Origin: Acidobacteriota bacterium
GTDB lineage: Bacteria > Acidobacteriota > Vicinamibacteria > Vicinamibacterales > JAFNAJ01
Assembly (NCBI GenBank): GCA_017860085.1
Contig: JAFNAJ010000008.1
Coordinates: forward strand, 1 to 19,432
Length of the DNA: 19,432 nucleotides
Reading direction: 5' to 3'
Within the stretch, counting starts at the first letter, position 1. Every line of letters starts with the position of its first letter. Under the pieces are notes generated by a model. That model searched no databases and had not been told where the DNA came from. It saw only the letters and a program-made list of their open reading frames with translations. The translations under genes and the position numbers were made by a program. Shown one piece after another: positions 14,830 to 19,432 of this stretch.

Positions 14830-15020
14830 AGTTGCGTAGGGTTCCCTGCGTTGCCCGTGATGGGTCGAGGGGCGTTTGAGCCAACGCTTCACCCTAAGCG
14901 AGCTGCGACGCCGCGTGGTGTGCATGCCTCCGAGCGAGGAAGCCTGAAGCGCGGCTGAAAGCGGCTCCACCTGCTCTGCAGGTTCATCGTACCTCCCCAC
15001 ACGGCAACGCGGGGGCTACG
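14830..15020 (+). ncRNA. ssrS: 6S RNA
   Basis: 6S RNA imitates an open promoter and sequesters sigma70 RNA polymerase. The ends pair strongly: CCCTGCGTTGCC (14844-14855) with GGCAACGCGGGG (15003-15014) gives 12 continuous pairs including one G-U, and CGTAG (14835-14839) with CTACG (15016-15020) continues outward past a small internal loop. The centre carries 6S landmarks: GTGGTGTGCATGCCTC then GAGGAAGCCTGAA resembles E. coli GGTTGGTGAGCATGCTC then GAGAAGCCTTAA. A 3' bubble hairpin CCACCTGCTCTGCAGGTT resembles CACCTTGAACCAAGGGTT. A small 5' bubble hairpin CGCTT/AAGCG (14885-14899) is also present. The length of about 190 bases is normal. It sits after zapA as in proteobacteria, but with rny, not ygfA, downstream. 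No U-rich terminator is visible; the exact 3' end is a guess from the stem. Confidence 0.87.
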
Positions 15021-15129
15021 TTCGAAACCCTCCTCGAAACCGTGCCCTCTGGGCCGGCCTTTCCGCACGTCCTGGTGCCGAGCCCCTCGTGGCCTCGGAC
15101 CGGGGATCGTCGATACAGGGCTTGCTGCC

Positions 15130-16707
15130 ATGCGCCAATTCCCCCTCGTCTATCTCGTCGACTTCCTGGTCGCAGCCGTCGCGGCTGGCGCGGTCTTCTT
15201 CTGGTGGATCGCCAATCGGAAGCGCATCGCGGCCGAGACGGTCGGCCGAGCCGAGCAGGAGGCCAACCGGATCGTGCGCGAGGCCGAGCGCGACGCGGAG
15301 GCGCGGAAGAAGGAGGCCATCCTCGAGACCAAGGAGAAGGCTCACGAACTGGTCGTTGAGGCCGAGCGCGTCGCGCGGGAACGTCGCGCCGAGGCGCAGC
15401 AGGCCGAGCAGAGCCTGGCGGCGAAGGCCCAGGCACTGGCCGATCGGCTCGTCGCGAACGAGCGGGCCGAGAAGGACCTGCAGGGCCGAGATCGCGCCCT
15501 TGCCGAGCGGGAAAAGAAAGGGGCCGCGTCTCTGCAGCGCTACGAGCAACTGGTCGTCGATCAGCAGCGTGAGCTGCAGCGCGTGGCGGGGATGACGGCC
15601 GAGGAGGCCAAGGAGGTCCTGCTCCGGCAGTTCGACGCCGACGCGCGTCGCGACGCGGCCAACCTGGTCAAGCGTCTCGAGGCCGAGGCCCGCGAGGTGG
15701 CTGGCGCCAAGGCCAAGCAGTTGATTGCCGAAGCCATCCAGCGCAGCGCCGCCGAGCACGCCATCGAGACCACGGTCTCGGTGGTCGATCTGCCCAGCGA
15801 CGACATGAAGGGCCGCATCATCGGCCGCGAGGGTCGCAACATCCGCGCCCTCGAGCTGGCCACGGGCGTCGAGCTCATCGTCGACGACACGCCGGGGGCC
15901 ATCATCCTGTCGAGCTTCGATCCGTTCCGGCGCGAGATTGCGCGACAGGCCATTGAACGCCTGATCGCCGACGGCCGCATTCACCCGGCCCGCATCGAGG
16001 AAGTCGTCGAGAAGGTCAAGGCCGAGCTCGAGGAATCGACGCTGAAGGACGGCGAGGCCGCCGCCTTCGAGCTGGGACTCTTCGATGTCCATCCCGAGCT
16101 CTGCCGCCTGATGGGACGTTTGCGCTACCGCACGAGCTACGGCCAGAACGTGCTCAACCACTCGAAGGAAGTGGCGTACCTGGCGGGGATCATGTCGAAG
16201 GAGGTCGGGCTCGATTCGCACGTGGCCACGCGGGCGGCGTTCCTCCACGACGTCGGCAAGGCCGTCGATCGCGACCTGCAGGGCACGCACCTCGAGCTCG
16301 GCCTCGAGTTGCTGCGCAAGTACGGCGAGAGCAAGCCAGTCGTCGACGCCGTGGCCGCGCACCACATGGACATCGACTGGCCGTCGCTCGAGGCCATGAT
16401 CGTGCAGGCCGCCGACGCCATCTCCGCCGCGCGCCCGGGCGCGCGGCGCGACATCCTCGAGTCGTACGTCAAGCGGCTCGAGAAGCTCGAGAGCATTGCC
16501 GATTCCTTCAAGGGCGTGTCGAAGTCCTTCGCGCTGCAGGCGGGCCGCGAGGTCCGCATCCTGGTCGAGAGCGAGCGCATCACGGATGAGGAAGCGATCT
16601 GGCTCTCGAAGGACATCGCCAGGCGCATCGAGAACGAGCTGGAATACCCAGGCCAGATCAAGGTGACCGTCATCCGGGAGACCCGCGCGGTCGAGTACGC
16701 CCGGTGA
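15130..16707 (+). CDS. rny: Ribonuclease Y
   Basis: RNase Y is a membrane-bound endoribonuclease that starts mRNA decay in many bacteria lacking RNase E. The 525 residues show the standard order: an N-terminal transmembrane helix (about 5-27), a long Glu/Ala/Arg coiled coil (about 35-190), a KH RNA-binding domain with GRIIGREGRNIRALE (from 228) and an HD domain with FLHDVGKAVDRD (His373, Asp374) and VAAHHMDIDWPS. The end, GQIKVTVIRETRAVEYA, is typical of the family. All HD metal residues look intact. The ATG at 15130 gives the expected short cytoplasm-free N-terminus, although the ribosome site is weak. The stop overlaps thiL by 4 bases (GTGA). The 109 bases between the 6S RNA end and this start show no gene and no clear promoter. 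Confidence 0.96.
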   Translation: MRQFPLVYLVDFLVAAVAAGAVFFWWIANRKRIAAETVGRAEQEANRIVREAERDAEARKKEAILETKEKAHELVVEAERVARERRAEAQQAEQSLAAKAQALADRLVANERAEKDLQGRDRALAEREKKGAASLQRYEQLVVDQQRELQRVAGMTAEEAKEVLLRQFDADARRDAANLVKRLEAEAREVAGAKAKQLIAEAIQRSAAEHAIETTVSVVDLPSDDMKGRIIGREGRNIRALELATGVELIVDDTPGAIILSSFDPFRREIARQAIERLIADGRIHPARIEEVVEKVKAELEESTLKDGEAAAFELGLFDVHPELCRLMGRLRYRTSYGQNVLNHSKEVAYLAGIMSKEVGLDSHVATRAAFLHDVGKAVDRDLQGTHLELGLELLRKYGESKPVVDAVAAHHMDIDWPSLEAMIVQAADAISAARPGARRDILESYVKRLEKLESIADSFKGVSKSFALQAGREVRILVESERITDEEAIWLSKDIARRIENELEYPGQIKVTVIRETRAVEYAR

Positions 16708-17747
16708 CGGAACGGACGGTTGGTGAGCTCGGCGAGGCGCGCCTGATTGCGCGCATCCGCGACCGCGTGCCGCCGTACGGCCCGTCGGTCGTGCTCGGCG
16801 TCGGCGACGATGCCGCGGTCATCTCGCCCGAGCCCCGCCGGCTTTCGGTCGTCACGACCGATGCGCTCGTCGAGGGCGTCCACTTCGAATGGCGCCTGAC
16901 GACGGCGCGGGACGTCGGCGCGAAGGCGCTGGCCGTCAACCTCAGCGACCTGGCCGCGATGGGTGCGGCGCCGCTCGCAGCCGTGCTGTCGCTCGGACTT
17001 CCCGAATCTCTGGAGATCGAGCGTTTCGACGCCGTGGTCGAGGGACTGATCGACGTGGCCCGACGATACGGGGTCGCGGTCGTCGGGGGAAACATCACGC
17101 GATCGCCCGGACCGATGTTCATCGATGTGACGGCGTTCGGGTCCGTGCATCCCCGCCGGGTCCTCAGGCGAAGCGGAGCCCGCCCCGGCGACGAGCTCTA
17201 CGTCAGCGGCACGGTTGGCGGCGCCGCCGCGGGCCTCCGCTGGCTGCTCGGCGCAGATGCGGCGAGGGTGCGAGCCGGGGAGCAGGAGGCCGACGGGTCG
17301 AATGCCGTGATGGACGCGGTCGCCCGCTATCGCCAGCCCGAGCCCCGGGTGCGGCTGGGCATGCTGGTTGGCAGAAACCGGGCCGCGTCGGCATGCGTGG
17401 ACCTCAGCGATGGCCTGGCCGACGCCATCCGTCAGCTCACGGCGGCGAGTCAGGTTGGCGCAAGGATCGAAGGGGGCGCCATTCCCGTGCACCCCTCTGT
17501 CGCCGAGGTGGAGCCGGATGTCGAGCGGCGCCTGGACCTCGTGCTGTCCGGAGGCGAGGACTACGAGCTGCTCTTCGCCGTGCCCAGGCGACGGCGCCGG
17601 ACGTTTCTCGCGCTCTCCCGGCTCGCGTCGCTGCCGCCGGTGACACGTATAGGCGAACTCACCGCCTCACCTGATCTGGTCGTCCGCCGTCAGGGGCACG
17701 AGGCTGCCCTGCCGAGAGGATTTGCGCATTTCGCCCCAGTCGGGTGA
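16704..17747 (+). CDS. thiL: Thiamine-monophosphate kinase
   Basis: ThiL phosphorylates thiamine monophosphate with ATP to give thiamine diphosphate, the last step of cofactor synthesis. The 347-residue protein has the PurM-like fold motifs: VVLGVGDDAAVI (about 29-40, Mg/ATP binding), TTDALVEGVHF, AVNLSDLAAMGAAP, VAVVGGNITRSPG, CVDLSDGLADAIRQL and LSGGEDYELLFAV. All expected Asp residues are present. It starts at a GTG within the rny stop, so it is translationally coupled to rny. No TPP riboswitch is seen, and no other thiamine gene is nearby, so it looks like a stand-alone salvage or end-step gene. Confidence 0.95.
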   Translation: MTERTVGELGEARLIARIRDRVPPYGPSVVLGVGDDAAVISPEPRRLSVVTTDALVEGVHFEWRLTTARDVGAKALAVNLSDLAAMGAAPLAAVLSLGLPESLEIERFDAVVEGLIDVARRYGVAVVGGNITRSPGPMFIDVTAFGSVHPRRVLRRSGARPGDELYVSGTVGGAAAGLRWLLGADAARVRAGEQEADGSNAVMDAVARYRQPEPRVRLGMLVGRNRAASACVDLSDGLADAIRQLTAASQVGARIEGGAIPVHPSVAEVEPDVERRLDLVLSGGEDYELLFAVPRRRRRTFLALSRLASLPPVTRIGELTASPDLVVRRQGHEAALPRGFAHFAPVG

Positions 17748-17787
17748 TGATGCGCCGGTCGCGGAGACTCCGGGAGCCGAGGTGCCG

Positions 17788-18411
17788 ATGACGCTGTCCC
17801 GCTCGGTGAAACGCAAGGTGCTGGTCACCTGTGGGGCAGCTCTCGGCTTCAGCCTTCTGTACCAGGCTCGAACCTACGATTCCCAGTCGGCCGCCAGGGT
17901 GGCGGCAGATGTCGAGGAGAGCGCCACGCCGGCCCCGGGCCGCACCCTGCGGTTCTGGGCCACCGCCTACTGCAAGGGCGAGACCACTGCGTCAGGTGTG
18001 ACCGTGCAACGCGGCATCGCGGCAGCCGACCCGAGCCTGCTCCCGGTCGGCTCGGTCATCAAGCTCGAATCACGCGACCCCAAGTACAGCGGCATCTACA
18101 CGATCATGGACACCGGCCCCTCCGTGCAGGGGCGCGAGGTCGATCTGTACGTGTGGAGCTGCTACGAGGCGCTGGCCTTCGGTCGCCGCAAGGTCGAGTT
18201 GACCGTGCTGCGCCTCGGCTGGAACCCACGCGCGAGCTCGCCCGGCGTGATCGACACGTTGTTCCGGCAGCGCGAGCGCGCCCCGAAACCGCCGCCACCA
18301 CCTGCCCAGCCCCCGAACGCGCCCGAAGGCCTGACGCCCACGAGTCCCCCGCCAGCGGCCGACCCGGCGCCCGCCAAGCCGGGTACCCTCCCAGGCGGCC
18401 CCGGGCGTTGA
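17788..18411 (+). CDS. Membrane-anchored 3D-domain protein
   Basis: The protein has one N-terminal transmembrane segment (about residues 10-27; VLVTCGAALGFSLLYQ). A 3D (three-Asp) domain spans about 50-145: FWATAYCKGETTASGVTVQRG, IAAADPSLLPVGSVIKLE, YTIMDTGPSVQGREVDLYVW and CYEALAFGRRKVELTVL. The three signature Asp residues lie in AADP, MDTG and VDLY. This double-psi beta-barrel fold is shared with MltA and Rpf2/Sps proteins, and most members act on peptidoglycan. The last 45 residues are Pro-rich (PPPPPAQPPNAPEG), like a spacer in the wall or periplasm. ATG 17788 has GAGG 5 bases upstream; a longer TTG start at 17722 would overlap thiL by 26 bases and is less likely. The substrate is unknown; lytic transglycosylase-like activity is inferred from the fold. 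Confidence 0.85.
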   Translation: MTLSRSVKRKVLVTCGAALGFSLLYQARTYDSQSAARVAADVEESATPAPGRTLRFWATAYCKGETTASGVTVQRGIAAADPSLLPVGSVIKLESRDPKYSGIYTIMDTGPSVQGREVDLYVWSCYEALAFGRRKVELTVLRLGWNPRASSPGVIDTLFRQRERAPKPPPPPAQPPNAPEGLTPTSPPPAADPAPAKPGTLPGGPGR

Positions 18412-18423
18412 GCCTGTAGTGCG

Positions 18424-19173
18424 ATGGACCTGCTGCTCGAAGCGACGGCTCGCGCCGAGCGCGAGCATTTCTGGTTCAAGGGATTTCGGCGCTTCGTGAC
18501 GCCGCTCCTCGAGGAGGCGGCTGCTGGCCGCACAGGCCTGCGGCTGCTCGATTGCGGCTGCGGCACCGGCGTGAACCTCGCACTCCTCCAGCGGCACGGC
18601 CAGGAGTACGGCATCGACATCACGTGGCGGGGCCTGGAATTTGCCCGGGCACGGGGGCATCGCCGCCTGGCCAGGGCCGACGCGGCGCGCCTGCCCTTTC
18701 CTGATGCGCGGTTCGACATCGTGTCGTCGTTCGACGTCATCTACAGCCTGCCTGACGAGGCCGAGCGCCTGGCGGCGCTCGAGATGCACCGGGTGCTGAA
18801 GCCCGGCGGCATCCTGGTGCTCAACGTCGCGGCAATGAACGTCCTGCGCGGAAACCACTCGGTGCTTTCGCAAGAGCTGCGGCGGTATGACAGGCCGCGC
18901 CTGCGACGCGTGCTGGAGCAAGCGGGTTTTCACGTCGAGCGGATGACCTACACGAACGTCACGCTCTTCCCCGTCATCCTGGCGGTGCGCTCGGCGCAGC
19001 GCTGGCTCGGCCTCAAGTCCGAGGAGGACGCCGACGCCGAGATCACCGTGCCGCCGAAGCCGGTGAACGGCCTGCTCTCGGCCCTCCTCGCCGTGGAGGC
19101 GCAGCTCGTGTCGCGCGTCGACCTGCCCTTCGGCAGCTCGCTGCTCTGCATCGCTCGCAGGCCGACAGGATAG
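18424..19173 (+). CDS. Class I SAM-dependent methyltransferase
   Basis: The 249-residue protein has a Rossmann methyltransferase core. Motif I is LRLLDCGCGTGVNLALL (about 39-55), the acidic strand-2 region is YGIDITWRGLEFARARG, the motif around ARADAARLPFPDARFDIV precedes SSFDVIYSLPDEAERLAALE, and the post-motif reads HRVLKPGGILVLNVAA. This is the methyltransferase 11 type, usually acting on small molecules, lipids or sugars. The N-terminal AEREHFWFKGFRR resembles methyltransferases found near glycan and envelope genes, but the substrate cannot be inferred. It starts 12 bases after the 3D-domain gene and is probably in the same transcript. It ends 7 bases from the convergent ABC transporter gene, with no visible terminator between. 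Confidence 0.88.
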   Translation: MDLLLEATARAEREHFWFKGFRRFVTPLLEEAAAGRTGLRLLDCGCGTGVNLALLQRHGQEYGIDITWRGLEFARARGHRRLARADAARLPFPDARFDIVSSFDVIYSLPDEAERLAALEMHRVLKPGGILVLNVAAMNVLRGNHSVLSQELRRYDRPRLRRVLEQAGFHVERMTYTNVTLFPVILAVRSAQRWLGLKSEEDADAEITVPPKPVNGLLSALLAVEAQLVSRVDLPFGSSLLCIARRPTG

Positions 19174-19180
19174 TCGCCCG

Positions 19181-19432
19181 CTACGCGGCGGCTTCCTGAT
19201 CCTTGTACTGCAGCTGGTAGAGCTTGTGGTAGAGACCGCGGGCGGCCAGCAGCTGCTGGTGCGATCCCATCTCGCGCAGCTCGCCTTTGTGGAAGACGAG
19301 GATCTTGTCCATGTCCTGGATGGTGGACAGGCGATGCGCGATGGCGATCGTCGTGCGACCGGACATGAGCACGTGCAGGGCATCGCGGATGAGAAGCTCC
19401 GTCTCGGTGTCGATGCTCGACGTGGCCTCGTC
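19181..19432 (-). CDS. ABC transporter ATP-binding protein (C-terminal fragment at window edge)
   Basis: Only the last 83 residues are in the window. They start at the Walker B acidic pair (DEATSSIDTETE, including the D-loop) and carry the H-loop TTIAIAHRLSTIQDMDKILV, then HKGELREMGSHQQLLAARGLYHKLYQLQY. This ending is typical of exporter-type ABC proteins with fused membrane domains, such as MsbA-like lipid or multidrug exporters. The His of the H-loop and the Walker B Glu are intact. Start, membrane domain and Walker A lie outside, so the substrate is unknown. The stop codon is TAG at 19183-19181, and the gene converges on the methyltransferase. Confidence 0.92.
   Translation of the reverse strand, partial: DEATSSIDTETELLIRDALHVLMSGRTTIAIAHRLSTIQDMDKILVFHKGELREMGSHQQLLAARGLYHKLYQLQYKDQEAAA

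Noticed and set aside
15021..15129. Possible small gene or promoter between the 6S RNA and rny
   Set aside because: The short open frames have no ribosome site or family match, and no convincing -35/-10 pair was found.
16560..16760. TPP riboswitch before thiL
   Set aside because: thiL overlaps rny, leaving no leader, and no THI-box sequence is seen.
1..19432. Mobile elements, CRISPR arrays or defence systems
   Set aside because: No transposase, integrase, regularly spaced direct repeats or defence-type domains are visible; composition appears even across the window.

Overview
The window is a GC-rich bacterial chromosome segment of mostly housekeeping genes. No transposase, phage gene, CRISPR array or defence gene is visible. 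The GC-rich codon use, an RNase Y, an EnvC-like/S41 pair, and the order thrS-infC-rpmI-rplT-pheS-pheT followed by zapA and 6S RNA would fit an acidobacterium (Vicinamibacteria-like). That assignment is inference; no rRNA is present to confirm it.

Layout. (1) 1-2224, minus strand: ruvX, mltG and a membrane-anchored PQQ-type beta-propeller protein cut by the window edge, reading leftward as one operon. (2) 2269-6746, plus strand: a divergent promoter region, then a large exported phosphatase/phosphodiesterase-like protein, an EnvC-like coiled-coil protein with a degenerate LytM domain, and an S41 (CtpA-like) protein with a degenerate active site. The reading frames overlap. (3) 6773-7436: an HU gene and a tRNA-Val(GAC), each behind a good sigma70-type promoter. 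(4) 7534-14757: the translation block thrS, infC, rpmI, rplT, pheS, pheT, then a small ZapB-like coiled-coil protein and ZapA. infC probably starts at a non-canonical AUC codon, and PheT appears to lack its N-terminal OB-fold domain. (5) 14795-15020: a 6S RNA gene with its own promoter and a long closing stem. (6) 15130-19173: RNase Y and thiL (4-base overlap), a 3D-domain envelope protein and a SAM methyltransferase. (7) 19181-19432, minus strand: the C-terminal end of an ABC transporter ATPase.

How the parts fit together. Three themes recur: cell-wall remodelling and division (MltG, EnvC-like, S41, 3D-domain, ZapB-like, ZapA), translation (tRNA-Val, ThrRS, IF3, L35, L20, PheRS) and RNA-level control (6S RNA, RNase Y, structured leaders before infC and rplT). 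I found no convincing new multi-gene system. The points most worth a second look are the paired degenerate EnvC-like/S41 proteins, the short PheT, the AUC start of infC, the 6S RNA locus and the folded rpmI-rplT spacer.
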